DNA of 47,074 nt, from positions 1 through 47,074 of the forward strand of contig REEB01000097.1 of NCBI GenBank assembly GCA_007695295.1. The letters run 5' to 3'. Positions 34,282 to 43,519 of the stretch are shown one piece after another (the stretch's first letter is position 1; each line of letters starts with the position of its first letter). This stretch comes from Puniceicoccaceae bacterium. Its GTDB lineage: Bacteria > Verrucomicrobiota > Verrucomicrobiia > Opitutales > Opitutaceae. The notes beneath the pieces were generated by a model. It did no database searches, was not told the DNA's origin, and worked only from the letters and a program-made list of their open reading frames with translations. Made by a program: the position numbers and the translations under genes.

Positions 34282-35913
34282 ATGCTTGACGCCGATCTCC
34301 TGGCCAATCTTGGGCTTATCGTGGTCGCGGGGGCCTGCTTCGTCTTCCTCGGCAAATTGATTCGCATGCCGAGTATCGTGGTCTACCTGCTGGCCGGGCT
34401 CGTGCTCGGGCCGGTCACCGGGCTGGTCACGCTTGGCGACACCCTCGAGCTGATCGCCGAGATCGGCATCGCCCTGCTGCTTTTCCTTGTCGGTCTCGAG
34501 TTGAGTTTTGAGAAGATCAAGGATGTCGGCAAGGTCGCGGTGATCGCGGGCATCGGTCAGGTAGTCTTCACCGCCGCAGGGGGCTTCGTCGTTTGCTGGC
34601 TGCTTGGGTTCACCTACATGGAGTCCGCCTTTCTGGCCATCGCCCTCACTTTCAGCAGCACGGTCGTGGTGGTGAAGCTGCTCGACCAAAAGGGTCACCT
34701 CGACAGCCTTTACGGCCGCATCGCGGTGGGGATTTTCCTCGTCCAAGATCTCGTTGTCATCGTCATGCTTACGCTGCTGGCCGGACTCGGCCGGGGCGAG
34801 GGCGGCGGGCCCGGCGAGGTCGCCTGGGGGTTGGTGCTGGCCTTCACCGGCATGGGCGGACTGCTGTTGCTCGCACTGGTCGCCTCCCGTTACCTGCTGC
34901 CGAAGCCGTTCGGCTGGGCTTCCCGCTCGCCCGAAACGATTTTCATCTGGAGCCTCGCCTGGTGCTTTCTCTTTGTACTCACAGCCGAGCACCTCGAACT
35001 GTCCCTCGAGATCGGCGCCTTTCTCGCCGGCATCAGCCTCGCCCAGCTTCCCTACAACGAGGATCTGCGCCGCCGTGTGCACCCGTTGATGAGCTTTTTC
35101 ATCGCGGTCTTTTTTGTCACCCTCGGCATCCAAATGGACTTTTCCGAGGCCCGCCTGCACCTCGGAGCGGCGCTCATCCTCTCGCTCTTCGTCCTCATCG
35201 GCAATCCGTTCATTTTCATGCTCATCATCGCGAAGATGGGCTATTCCGAGAAAACCTCGTTTTCCACCAGCGTCACCGTCGCCCAGATCAGCGAGTTTTC
35301 CTTCATCTTCGCCGCCATGGGGGTGACTTCCGGCCTCATCGCCACCCACATCTTGTCCATCACCGCGGTCGTCGGCCTGATCACGATCTCGGCGTCGGCC
35401 TACATGATCCTCTACAGCGATCCGTTGTACCGCCTCTGCCGCCGCCTCCGCATCCTGGCGCCTTTCCGGGCCGGCCAGGAAGACGACGACCGGCCCCCGC
35501 CGCGGCGGTCCGGCCATGTCATCGTCGTCGGCATGAATGCGCTCGGCCGCACCATCGCCACCCGTCTCTCCGCCAAGGGACACGCGGTCCTCGCCGTCGA
35601 CACCGATCCCTTCAAGCTGCGCGATCTCCCCTGCGACACCCTGCTTGGCAATGTCGACTACGCCTCCGTCCTCGAAGCCGCCGGCCTCGAGCGGGCGCGC
35701 GCCCTCATTTCCGCCCTCCAGATCGAGGAAACCAACTACCTGCTCACCTACCGTTGCAAGGAGTTCGGGGTACCCTGCGCCATTCACGCCTTCGACCTTT
35801 CCCTGGTCCAGGATCTGGTCGACCTCGGTGCGGATTACCTCATGACACCGAAGTTCGACGGGATCCGCCGCCAGAACCAACTCCTCCGGGAAGGCCGCCT
35901 GGAACCGTCATGA
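34282..35913 (+). CDS. Monovalent cation:proton antiporter (CPA2/KefB-like) with TrkA-N, first of pair
   Basis: This 543-residue inner-membrane protein has about 12 helices of the CPA2 family. It begins LANLGLIVVAGACFVFLGKL, and has VVYLLAGLVLGPVTG and ALTFSSTVVVVKLLDQKG. The cytoplasmic TrkA-N nucleotide-binding domain follows (about 410-540, GHVIVVGMNALGRTIATRL). The Rossmann glycine pattern is altered (GMNALG). It likely exchanges K+ or Na+ for protons. Its last base pairs overlap the next antiporter start by ATGA (35910-35913), so the two are coupled. A GTG at 34234 is a possible earlier start. Confidence 0.92.
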   Translation: MLDADLLANLGLIVVAGACFVFLGKLIRMPSIVVYLLAGLVLGPVTGLVTLGDTLELIAEIGIALLLFLVGLELSFEKIKDVGKVAVIAGIGQVVFTAAGGFVVCWLLGFTYMESAFLAIALTFSSTVVVVKLLDQKGHLDSLYGRIAVGIFLVQDLVVIVMLTLLAGLGRGEGGGPGEVAWGLVLAFTGMGGLLLLALVASRYLLPKPFGWASRSPETIFIWSLAWCFLFVLTAEHLELSLEIGAFLAGISLAQLPYNEDLRRRVHPLMSFFIAVFFVTLGIQMDFSEARLHLGAALILSLFVLIGNPFIFMLIIAKMGYSEKTSFSTSVTVAQISEFSFIFAAMGVTSGLIATHILSITAVVGLITISASAYMILYSDPLYRLCRRLRILAPFRAGQEDDDRPPPRRSGHVIVVGMNALGRTIATRLSAKGHAVLAVDTDPFKLRDLPCDTLLGNVDYASVLEAAGLERARALISALQIEETNYLLTYRCKEFGVPCAIHAFDLSLVQDLVDLGADYLMTPKFDGIRRQNQLLREGRLEPS

Positions 35914-37490
35914 TCGGCTTTACCCTCATTCTCCTGGCCGCCGCCGCCGCCTACGGGCTCGCCTGGTTGACGCGGCTGCCCTCCCTCCCCCTGCTGCTCA
36001 TTGCCGGCATGCTGCTGGCGCCCTTGGGCATCGTCCCCGACGAGCGCATCCTCTTCGACACGCTCGAGCTGGGCCTGGCTTTTCTCGTCTTCGTCGCCGG
36101 AGTGGAGCTGAATCCACGCCGCATCGGCCACCGCACCCGGCCCGTGATCTGGATCGGGGTGGTCCAGTTTTTCACCATCGGGGCACTCGGCTTTGGCCTC
36201 GCCCTCGCCCTCGGCCATGGCTGGCAGACCGCCCTCTTCATCGCCTTCGCCCTCTCCGCCAGCTCCACCCTGGTGGTTCTGCGCCACCTCAAGCGGCACC
36301 AGCAGATGTTCGAGCCGTTCGGCCGGGTCGTCACCGGCGTGCTCCTGCTGCAGGACCTCTTCATGATCCTGATCATCGTGGGCCTGGCCCGGATCGGCGA
36401 CACCGTGCTGGACCTGGGCCTCGGGCTCGCCATGACCCTCGGCCTCGCCGTGGCCGCTTTCGCCCTTCTCCGCTGGGTCATTCCCGTATTCCTGAAACGA
36501 CTACACCCGGGCGAGGAGGAACTTCTGCTGGCGGTGCTCTCACTGCTCTTCATTTTCATGGGGTTGGCCCATTTTCTCGAGCTGCCGCTGATCGCGGGCG
36601 CCTTTTTCGCGGGTTTCGCCCTCTCCGGCTTTCCCATGAGCGGTCTGGTCCGGGGCTTGCTCAACTCGCTGGCCGACTTTTTCCTCGCCCTCTTCTTCAC
36701 CGTCCTCGGAGTCCTGATCGTGCTGCCACCGCCCGAACTGCTCTTCCAAACCGGGGTCTTCATCCTTTTCCTCATCCTCGTAACCCCGCCGCTGGTGGCG
36801 GCGGTGGCGGAAGCGACCGGGATGTCATCCCGCGCCTCCATCGAGTCCGGCCTGCTGCTTGCCCAGACCAGCGAATTCTCTCTCATCGTCGGCCTCTCCG
36901 GAATGGTCGCCGGCATCATCACGCCGGAGGTCTTCTCCATGATCGCCCTCATCACCGTCGGCACCATGACGCTCACTCCGCTGATCGCGACCGACCGGGT
37001 CACCTGGCGGTTGATGCGGATTCATCCGCTGCGCTGGCGCCGGCGACAGGAGGAAAACTTCCGCGATCACGCCCTCATGCTCGGCTACGGCACCGCCGGG
37101 CCGCGCATCATCAAGCCGCTCCTTGATGCCGGGATGCGCGTCCTCGTGGTCGATGACGACCCCAACGTTATCGCCCGCCTGCGGCGCGCGGGCATCTCCT
37201 GCTTGCGCGGCGACGGCTCGGACTACCGCACCCTTGAGCTGGCCCATGCGCGCGAGGCCCGCCTCATCCTGTCGTCCATGCGGCGGCCCACCGATGCCGA
37301 AGGCCTGCTGCGCCACCTCGGGCCGGAACGGGCACAGCGGGCCGTCATCCGCGCCTTTGAGCCCGAGGGCGCCCGGCGGATCGAAGCGATGGGCGGGCGC
37401 GTCATCGCCACCCCGGAGATCACGGCCGAGGAAGTGCTCCGGTGGATCGAGACCCTCGGCCCGTCCGCCCGCACCAACGGATCCGAGTAA
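35910..37490 (+). CDS. Monovalent cation:proton antiporter (CPA2/KefB-like) with TrkA-N, second of pair
   Basis: This 526-residue homologue of the preceding gene starts inside its stop (ATGA). It has 12 or so helices (LTRLPSLPLLLIAGMLLAPLG, ALSASSTLVVLRHLKRHQ), AQTSEFSLIVGLSGMV, and a C-terminal TrkA-N domain. The Rossmann loop (LMLGYGTAGPRIIKPL) looks more intact than in the first copy, followed by VLVVDDDPNVIARL. The frame is open far upstream (from 34593), but that part is a shadow of the first gene. The pair could be two subunits of one antiporter; the sequence does not prove it. Confidence 0.92.
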   Translation: MIGFTLILLAAAAAYGLAWLTRLPSLPLLLIAGMLLAPLGIVPDERILFDTLELGLAFLVFVAGVELNPRRIGHRTRPVIWIGVVQFFTIGALGFGLALALGHGWQTALFIAFALSASSTLVVLRHLKRHQQMFEPFGRVVTGVLLLQDLFMILIIVGLARIGDTVLDLGLGLAMTLGLAVAAFALLRWVIPVFLKRLHPGEEELLLAVLSLLFIFMGLAHFLELPLIAGAFFAGFALSGFPMSGLVRGLLNSLADFFLALFFTVLGVLIVLPPPELLFQTGVFILFLILVTPPLVAAVAEATGMSSRASIESGLLLAQTSEFSLIVGLSGMVAGIITPEVFSMIALITVGTMTLTPLIATDRVTWRLMRIHPLRWRRRQEENFRDHALMLGYGTAGPRIIKPLLDAGMRVLVVDDDPNVIARLRRAGISCLRGDGSDYRTLELAHAREARLILSSMRRPTDAEGLLRHLGPERAQRAVIRAFEPEGARRIEAMGGRVIATPEITAEEVLRWIETLGPSARTNGSE

Positions 37491-37589
37491 CTTCCCCGTA
37501 GTTGAATCCATACTACGCCGACCCTCCGGCAGGCCCACTTTTCGGATGCCTTCTTGCCTGACCGGCGAGAATCACCACAGTAAAGCTTC

Positions 37590-39119
37590 GTGACTGTTCC
37601 CAGGGAAACCGAAGTCGCCCTTCGCATGTCGATCTACGACGGGGCTTTCGCGACCATGATGGCCTCCCTCTGCGGAGGGATCTTTCTCGTCGGCTTTGCC
37701 CTCAATGTGCTGGAGGCCAACGCGCTTCAGGTCGGCCTGCTGGCGGCGATGCCGGTCTCGGCCAATATGGCCCAGATCATCGGCTCGATCATCGTCGAAC
37801 GCTACGGCCGCCGCCGCGTGCTCTGCCTCATATGCGTCACGGCGGCCCGCCTTCTCTGGCTGCCCATCCTCGGCCTGCCGTTTCTGGTCTTCGGAGAGGT
37901 GGCCGATCCGCGCATCTGGCTGCTGGTGCTGCTGGTGGGGGCTTCCTGCCTGCTCGGGTCGATCTCCGGGGTGGCTTGGCTGGGCTGGATGAGCGACATC
38001 ATCCCCAGCGACATCCGCGGTCGTTTTTTCGCGCGGCGCAACATCGTCTGCGCGGCCGCCGGCATGGTCGTGATCCTGGCCGGAGGCGCCTTTCTCAACT
38101 TCAGCGAGGCGCAATTCGGCCGGGAAAGCCCCACCGGCTACGTGATTCTCTTCTCCATCGGCATCGTGCTCGGCCTGATCGCCTCCTACTTCCTCTACCG
38201 GGTGCACGACCCCAAGTCCGGCCAAACGCCGCCTGCAGGCGGAGTGACCCGGGCAGCCCTCTTCTCGCCCTTTCGCGACGGCAATTTCCGGGCGCTCATC
38301 GTCTATGTGGCCCTCTTCATGTTTGTCACCCAGATGGCGGGTCCGTTTTACGCGGTCTACATGATCGAAAACCTCCAGGTGGATTTCGGCACCATCACTT
38401 GGCTGATCACTTTCGCCACCCTTGCTTCGCTCTTCATGCTCCGTTTCTGGGGGCCGATCGCGGACGAAATGGGCAACCGACCCATCCTGCTGGTGGCGGG
38501 CTTCGCCCATGCCCTCATCCCCTTGATCTGGGTGGTGGCCCAGGAGGGCGCCTACTACCACGCCCTCGTCCTGGCCCACATCGCCTCGGGCGCCTTTTTT
38601 GCCGCGCTCATGCTGGCCCACGTCAACATCCTGATCAAACTCTCCCCGGAAAAGGGCCGGTCCTTCTACATCGCGGCCTTCAATATGTCGATCGGCCTGG
38701 CCGTGGCGGTCGCCCCCATCCTCGGCGGGGTTTTCCTCAGCCTGACCGAGGGGTGGCAGATGCAGACCGGGCGTTGGACCGTCAACAACCTCCACGCCCT
38801 CTTCCTCCTCTCCGGCGCCCTCCAGATCGTCGTGCTTTTCACCCTCATCGGCCTCCGCGAGGAAGGCTCCAGCTCGCCCCGCGCAGTCCTCCTGCAATTG
38901 CGCAACGACCTCGACCCCCAGACCGGCCTGGCCAGCGCGATGGACTTCGTCAGCGTCCGCGCCGGCCGCACCGGGCGGGTGCTGAAAACCATCGATGAAC
39001 GCACCGATGACTGGTCGGCGCGCTCCGAGGCCATGATCGACCGTCGCCTCGCCGCCCTCGAAACCCGCTTCGCCAAACCACTCGCACACCTCCGGCGCCT
39101 TTTTTCACCACCATCATGA
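37590..39119 (+). CDS. MFS transporter
   Basis: This 509-residue major facilitator protein has about 12 helices. It opens ALRMSIYDGAFATMMASLCGG, has the motif A-like ERYGRRRVLCL loop, GSISGVAWLGWMSDIIP, and the second-half mark EMGNRPILLVAGFAHALIPL. A soluble C-terminal tail (about 440-509) is charged and may interact with other proteins. Substrate unknown. The start is GTG 37590 or ATG 37626. Its stop overlaps the next gene by ATGA (39116-39119), suggesting a shared transcript. Confidence 0.9.
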   Translation: MTVPRETEVALRMSIYDGAFATMMASLCGGIFLVGFALNVLEANALQVGLLAAMPVSANMAQIIGSIIVERYGRRRVLCLICVTAARLLWLPILGLPFLVFGEVADPRIWLLVLLVGASCLLGSISGVAWLGWMSDIIPSDIRGRFFARRNIVCAAAGMVVILAGGAFLNFSEAQFGRESPTGYVILFSIGIVLGLIASYFLYRVHDPKSGQTPPAGGVTRAALFSPFRDGNFRALIVYVALFMFVTQMAGPFYAVYMIENLQVDFGTITWLITFATLASLFMLRFWGPIADEMGNRPILLVAGFAHALIPLIWVVAQEGAYYHALVLAHIASGAFFAALMLAHVNILIKLSPEKGRSFYIAAFNMSIGLAVAVAPILGGVFLSLTEGWQMQTGRWTVNNLHALFLLSGALQIVVLFTLIGLREEGSSSPRAVLLQLRNDLDPQTGLASAMDFVSVRAGRTGRVLKTIDERTDDWSARSEAMIDRRLAALETRFAKPLAHLRRLFSPPS

Positions 39120-40012
39120 ACGCACCCATCGAAACGGCCCCCTCCCGCGATTCCCTCACCGGCATCCCGTCCGAGCTCCTCGGCCGTGTCCTCGACGGCA
39201 CCTCAGCCTTCCTTGCCAACCATGGCGAGGCCGTCGTCTTCGGACTGCTCACCATCCTCATCGGCTGGCTGCTCGCCGTCGTGCTTCGGCATTTCTCGAC
39301 CCGACTGCTCCGGGCGATCGGACTGGACGTGTTCGCCGACCGAATCGGGATCAAAAGCTACCTGGAGCGCCGCGAACTCCCGGGCCGCCCCAGCGTGGCG
39401 GTGGGCTGGGTCCTCTACCTTGTCATATTCTACACCGCCTTCGTCCTCGCTTTTGACCGAATGGGACTGGAAGCGGCCGCCCGTTTCCTCACCACCGTGG
39501 CCGGCTTCCTGCCCCACCTCCTGGTCGCCGCGGTGCTGCTCCTGCTGGGCCTGTTGCTGGCCGGCCTGGCCCGCACCGCTTCGATCGCCGGCGCACGCCT
39601 TCTCGGTCTGCCCGCACCCGATCTGTTCGGAGCTGGCGCCCGGCTATCGGTGCTCCTCCTCGCCCTCGTGGTGACCCTCGACTACCTTGGCTTCGCCTCC
39701 ACCACCATCCTACTCGGAGGACTCGGGGTGCTCCTTTTCGCTGGCCTGGCCAGCGGGCTCATCTTCGCCTTCAGTGCCCGGCGCCTGGCCGAGAGCCTGC
39801 TCGCCCGCGGCTTCCTCACCGCCACCTACCGCCCCGGCCAGCAAATCCGGCTCCCCGGAGTGGAGGGCACGATCATCCGGATCGACTCCACTCTCACCGT
39901 CGTCCGCGGCAGCGAGGGCGAGTTCGTCCTGCCCAACCGCCGTCTCCATGAGGCCACCGTTCTCCTCCTCCCCGGGAATCCCGGACCAGCCGGATCCGGC
40001 AAAGACGTTTGA
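39116..40012 (+). CDS. MscS-like channel protein with TM-helix repeats
   Basis: This 298-residue protein has several hydrophobic helices, including FGLLTILIGWLLAVVLRHF, AVGWVLYLVIFYTAFVLAF and a leucine-rich LLVAAVLLLLGLLLAGLART stretch. It ends in a small beta domain (RPGQQIRLPGVEGTIIRIDS) with the MscS-like PNRRLHEA motif. The architecture is that of mechanosensitive-channel proteins with conserved TM helices. It overlaps the MFS stop by ATGA. The regulator gene starts 36 bases after it, so it is likely in one operon with MFS and the regulator. Confidence 0.82.
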   Translation: MNAPIETAPSRDSLTGIPSELLGRVLDGTSAFLANHGEAVVFGLLTILIGWLLAVVLRHFSTRLLRAIGLDVFADRIGIKSYLERRELPGRPSVAVGWVLYLVIFYTAFVLAFDRMGLEAAARFLTTVAGFLPHLLVAAVLLLLGLLLAGLARTASIAGARLLGLPAPDLFGAGARLSVLLLALVVTLDYLGFASTTILLGGLGVLLFAGLASGLIFAFSARRLAESLLARGFLTATYRPGQQIRLPGVEGTIIRIDSTLTVVRGSEGEFVLPNRRLHEATVLLLPGNPGPAGSGKDV

Positions 40013-40048
40013 CAGAATCCGGTTTGGGCCGATGGAAACCCCTTTAAC

Positions 40049-41479
40049 GTGACCGCAGCCCCTTCCCAGCCCTCCGCCCCAGTCGAAGCCTTTCGTCTGC
40101 TTATCGTCGAAGACGATCCCCTGCTCGGCAAACGCCTCCAGGCCTACTGCCGTTCCCAGGGTTTCGCCCCCACCCTCGCCCGCTCTCTCGCCGAAGCCCG
40201 CCGCGAACTCGGCGGATCCGTCTTCGACGGGCTCCTGCTCGATCTTAATCTCCCCGATGGCCACGGACTCGATCTGCTGCGCGACTCCACCCTCCTGCAA
40301 AGCCTCCCCACCGTCGTCATGACCGGGGAAGGCGGGATCGCCGTCGCCGTCGAAGCCATGAAGGCCGGCGCCGCCGACTTCCTCGCCAAACCGTTCGACC
40401 TCGACCAACTTCCGATCGTTTTAGAGCGCGTCCACGAAACCGAACGCCTCCGCCGCAGCGAGGCCTTCACCCGCTCCACCCAGAGCCGCCAGGGCGCCTC
40501 CCTCTTTTTCGGCGACGGCCTCGCCGGCATCCGTGCCCGGCTGGATAAAATCCTCGCCGCCGACCGCTCCCTCGGTGAGGCCCTCCCCCCCGTTCTCATC
40601 GAAGGAGAAACCGGCACCGGCAAGACCACCATCGCCCGCTGGCTTCACCACGAAGGCCCCCGCGCTTCCGGACCCCTCATCGAGGTCAACTGCTCCGCCC
40701 TCCCCGAAAACCTCGCCGAATCCGAACTCTTCGGCCACGAAAAAGGCGCCTTCACCGATGCCCGCTCCGTCCGCATCGGCTTGTTCGAGGCCGCCGAGGG
40801 CGGCACCCTTTTCCTCGACGAAATCGCCAGCCTGCCCCTCCCAGTCCAAGCCAAGGTCCTCGATGCCGTCGAGGACCGCCGCATCCGCCGCCTCGGTGGC
40901 AACCGGCCGCGGCCCGTCAATTTCCGCCTCATCGCCGCCGCCAATGTCGATCTCCGCGCCGAGGCCACCGAAGGACGGTTTCGCGGCGATCTCTACCAGC
41001 GGCTCGACCTCCTCCGCATCCAGCTCCCCCCGTTGCGCGAGCGCCGCAATGACCTTCTCCCCCTCGCCGAACGCCTCGCCGCCGCTCTCTTCCGCAAATA
41101 CGGACAGAAAAAGCGCCCCTTTTCCGCCGCCGCCCGCCGCAAGCTCCTTTCCCACCCGTGGCCCGGCAACATCCGGGAACTCGCCCATGAGCTGGAACGC
41201 TCCATCATCTTCGAGGACGCCCCCGAACTGACCCTCGAAAACCTCGCCGATCCCGCCTCCGATCAGCCCGACCAACAGCTCCCTTTCCCCGACTGGCTTG
41301 CCCCCGATTTCCAACTCCCCCAAGCCGGCTTCAGCCTCGAGCGCGCCATTCGTCAACTGATTGAACTTGCACTCCGCGAAAGCTCGGGAAACGTTTCCAA
41401 AGCCGCCCGCCGCCTGGGCGTCAGCCGCGACTACCTCCGCTACCGCCTTGAAAACCGACCCCGCAAAAACGGGGAATAG
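40049..41479 (+). CDS. NtrC-family sigma-54-dependent response regulator
   Basis: This 476-residue regulator has the three NtrC parts. The receiver (about 14-130) has acidic D22/D23 and phosphoacceptor D65 ([10 protein letters not shown]), plus K114 in FLAKPF. The AAA+ domain (about 155-385) has Walker A GETGTGKT (186-193), sigma-54 contact loop GAFTDA (233-238, D replacing the usual G), and Walker B LFLDEI. A Fis-type HTH (about 430-470, [20 protein letters not shown], then [17 protein letters not shown]) ends it. The start is GTG 40049. It lies just upstream of a sigma-54 promoter candidate (41606-41620) that reads into the next operon, whose last gene is a histidine kinase. Confidence 0.95.
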   Translation: MTAAPSQPSAPVEAFRLLIVEDDPLLGKRLQAYCRSQGFAPTLARSLAEARRELGGSVFDGLLLDLNLPDGHGLDLLRDSTLLQSLPTVVMTGEGGIAVAVEAMKAGAADFLAKPFDLDQLPIVLERVHETERLRRSEAFTRSTQSRQGASLFFGDGLAGIRARLDKILAADRSLGEALPPVLIEGETGTGKTTIARWLHHEGPRASGPLIEVNCSALPENLAESELFGHEKGAFTDARSVRIGLFEAAEGGTLFLDEIASLPLPVQAKVLDAVEDRRIRRLGGNRPRPVNFRLIAAANVDLRAEATEGRFRGDLYQRLDLLRIQLPPLRERRNDLLPLAERLAAALFRKYGQKKRPFSAAARRKLLSHPWPGNIRELAHELERSIIFEDAPELTLENLADPASDQPDQQLPFPDWLAPDFQLPQAGFSLERAIRQLIELALRESSGNVSKAARRLGVSRDYLRYRLENRPRKNGE

Positions 41480-41605
41480 TCCCCGATTCCTCCGGAAACC
41501 CGGGTGCAACTCACCAGGTTGTCCAGTGCAGCAAACCCTCCAACAATCGAGTGAGTAATATTCTAGCAACTGGCAATCAGATGGTTATGCAATCTCGAGC
41601 CTGGC

Positions 41606-41620
41606 TGGCATCCCACCTGC
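41606..41620 (+). promoter_or_regulatory. Candidate sigma-54 (-24/-12) promoter
   Basis: The sequence TGGCAT-N5-CTGC matches the sigma-54 consensus TGGCAC-N5-TTGC. The GG (41607-41608) and GC (41619-41620) are exactly 12 bases apart. Two positions differ from consensus. The predicted start of transcription (about 41632) is 14 bases before ATG 41646 and 23 before ATG 41655. The gene just upstream encodes a sigma-54 activator. A weak CAAC-N7-GTTG inverted repeat at 41507-41521 could be an activator site. Confidence 0.65.
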
Positions 41621-41645
41621 GACAGAGGACGCAAACCTGAACAAC

Positions 41646-42311
41646 ATGCCGACCATGAAAAGCCTGCTCACTTTCTTCCGCATCACTCTCGCCGCTTTTG
41701 TTCTCTCCGCCGCCGGAGCCGCCTTTGCCGACACCCGCCCAGCCGGGGATACTGACCCCACCTCCGAAAACGAGCAGAACCGGCCCGAATCACCCGAACG
41801 CCCCGAAGCCGTCGCCTCTATCGGTGAGGAGCTTCAATCCGTCATCCGCAGTTACCGGCTTGAGCAGGATGCCCTCCTCGCCGAACGCCGCGATCTCCTC
41901 ACCAGACTCCAGGAAGCCTCCCATGAGGAACGCCGCGCCGCCCTTGCCGCTCTCGAGGCGGCCCAGGCCGAGCGCATCGCCGCCCAACTCGAGCGCGCCA
42001 AAACCATTCGCGAGGCCATCGGCCAGACCGAGGTGCCAACGGATCGCCCCGAATCTCCCCGCGAACGCGATCTGCCCGGCCAAATCCAGAATCTCCTCGA
42101 TCACTTCCGCGCCGAGCGCGCCGCCATGATCGCCGAGCAGCGGGCCTTGCTCGAAAGCCTCAAGGATGCCTCCGCGGAGGAACGCCGCGCCCGACTCGCC
42201 GAGCTGCGCGAAGAACACCGCGAGCGCCTCGAGGCCCAGCGCGAACTCCAGCGGGAGGTACGCGAACGCGTCCGGGATATCCGCGATGAACGCCGTCGCC
42301 CCCGCGGGTGA
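41646..42311 (+). CDS. Secreted coiled-coil protein with an internal repeat
   Basis: The 221-residue product has a signal peptide (MKSLLTFFRITLAAFVLSAAGAA, cut near FADT), so it should be periplasmic. The rest is almost wholly helical, charged and Arg/Glu-rich. It contains two copies of one unit: residues about 59-125 and 144-210 both read ...LL.xL..AS.EERRAxLA (LTRLQEASHEERRAALA and LESLKDASAEERRARLA). An acidic, proline-rich spacer lies before each unit. It may begin at ATG 41655 instead. It resembles the CpxP/ZraP/Spy class in size, place and helicity, but I see no LTxxQ motif. It is the first gene after the sigma-54 promoter. Confidence 0.85.
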   Translation: MPTMKSLLTFFRITLAAFVLSAAGAAFADTRPAGDTDPTSENEQNRPESPERPEAVASIGEELQSVIRSYRLEQDALLAERRDLLTRLQEASHEERRAALAALEAAQAERIAAQLERAKTIREAIGQTEVPTDRPESPRERDLPGQIQNLLDHFRAERAAMIAEQRALLESLKDASAEERRARLAELREEHRERLEAQRELQREVRERVRDIRDERRRPRG

Positions 42312-43519
42312 TCCGGCCGGACCGCCAGTCCTCTCTTTCCAAACCCGTCCGCGGCCGCGGGCGGGTCTTTTCACTTTCGGTCGGCACGCTCTTTCCGATC
42401 CTGCTCGCGCTCTTCCTCTGCTCCGGTCCGGCCACGACCGCGGCGGCCACGTCCGAAGCCCTGCCCGATGATCTCGCCGACCTCGAAGCCCTCCTCGCCC
42501 TGCCCACCCTGCCCGCCTGGAGCCGCGAACTCAAGTTGTCATCCAGTTTCGGATACAGGACTAATTACCGCCTTTCCGCCGTCGATCCGGCAGGTTCGAC
42601 GGTGCACCGGATTGAGGGGGAATGGTTTCTCTGGCCCACCCTCGAGTTTCCCGGTCCCGGACACGTCTTTTTCAGCGGCCAGGTGGACCACTTCACCGCC
42701 GCCGATCCGGTCGAACGCGATCTCCTCTTTCTCGCCCAAGGGGAATGGCGTCCGCCGGCCGCCGAGCGCCGGGTGGCCTTCTCCCTCACCTGGATTTACC
42801 TCGACCAAGTCCTCGACTTGTCCCCGGAGCTCGGGCTTCCCGTCATCGCCCGGGTCCGGGGCCACCTCGTGGAAAGCAGCGCCCGCGCCGAACTGCGCCT
42901 GCCCGGGGAGCGCGAGGTGCGCTTCTCGCTCCATGCCCGGGAGGACGGCTACCGCGAGCGGCTTTTCCGTGGCCGCGAAGCCCGCGCTTCCGCAAGGATC
43001 GCACTGCTCCCTCCGGGAGCGCTCCGCCTTTACCTTGAGCCGCGTCTTCGGCTGCGTGAGTTTCCCCACCGCTTCGCCCGGAGTCTCGATGGCACCCTCC
43101 TGCCAGGCGAGCCCCTCCGCCTCCAGCTGACCGAACTCGAAGCCACCGCCAGCCGCCGGTGGCGCGAAACGGGCCGCCTCAACGCCCGCCTCAGCCTGCT
43201 CGTGCGCCGACAGTCCGATGGCCAGGAGGGCTACGACCGCGCCCGCCGTTTCGGTGGCCGCTTCTTCCTCGATCAAGAGTTCGAAACGTTCTCCTGGGAA
43301 TTGGAGACTGCCCGAACGAAACAAAAGTGGCCCAACCGGACGGCCGGCGAGGAAACCCGCCGCCGCAGTGAATCCTCCGTCCGCGGGCAGCTCTCCAAAC
43401 GCCTCACCGCCTCCCTCACGGCCACCGCTTCCTGTGAATGGGAGCGCACCCGTGGCGACACCCCCAACAGCTCCTACACCGATCGCCGATGGATGCTCGG
43501 CCTCGAACGCACGTGGTGA
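42308..43519 (+). CDS. Outer-membrane beta-barrel-like protein
   Basis: This 403-residue exported protein starts at a GTG that overlaps the previous stop (GTGA, 42308-42311). After a long basic N-region, a signal peptide (TLFPILLALFLCSGPATTA, cut near AAA-TS) is seen. The mature part alternates polar and hydrophobic residues in many short strands (RVAFSLTWIYLDQVLDL, REVRFSLHAREDGYRERL, SLTATASCEWERT). The last residue is an aromatic (LGLERTW), as in proteins assembled by BamA. No family was recognised. Confidence 0.75.
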   Translation: MIRPDRQSSLSKPVRGRGRVFSLSVGTLFPILLALFLCSGPATTAAATSEALPDDLADLEALLALPTLPAWSRELKLSSSFGYRTNYRLSAVDPAGSTVHRIEGEWFLWPTLEFPGPGHVFFSGQVDHFTAADPVERDLLFLAQGEWRPPAAERRVAFSLTWIYLDQVLDLSPELGLPVIARVRGHLVESSARAELRLPGEREVRFSLHAREDGYRERLFRGREARASARIALLPPGALRLYLEPRLRLREFPHRFARSLDGTLLPGEPLRLQLTELEATASRRWRETGRLNARLSLLVRRQSDGQEGYDRARRFGGRFFLDQEFETFSWELETARTKQKWPNRTAGEETRRRSESSVRGQLSKRLTASLTATASCEWERTRGDTPNSSYTDRRWMLGLERTW

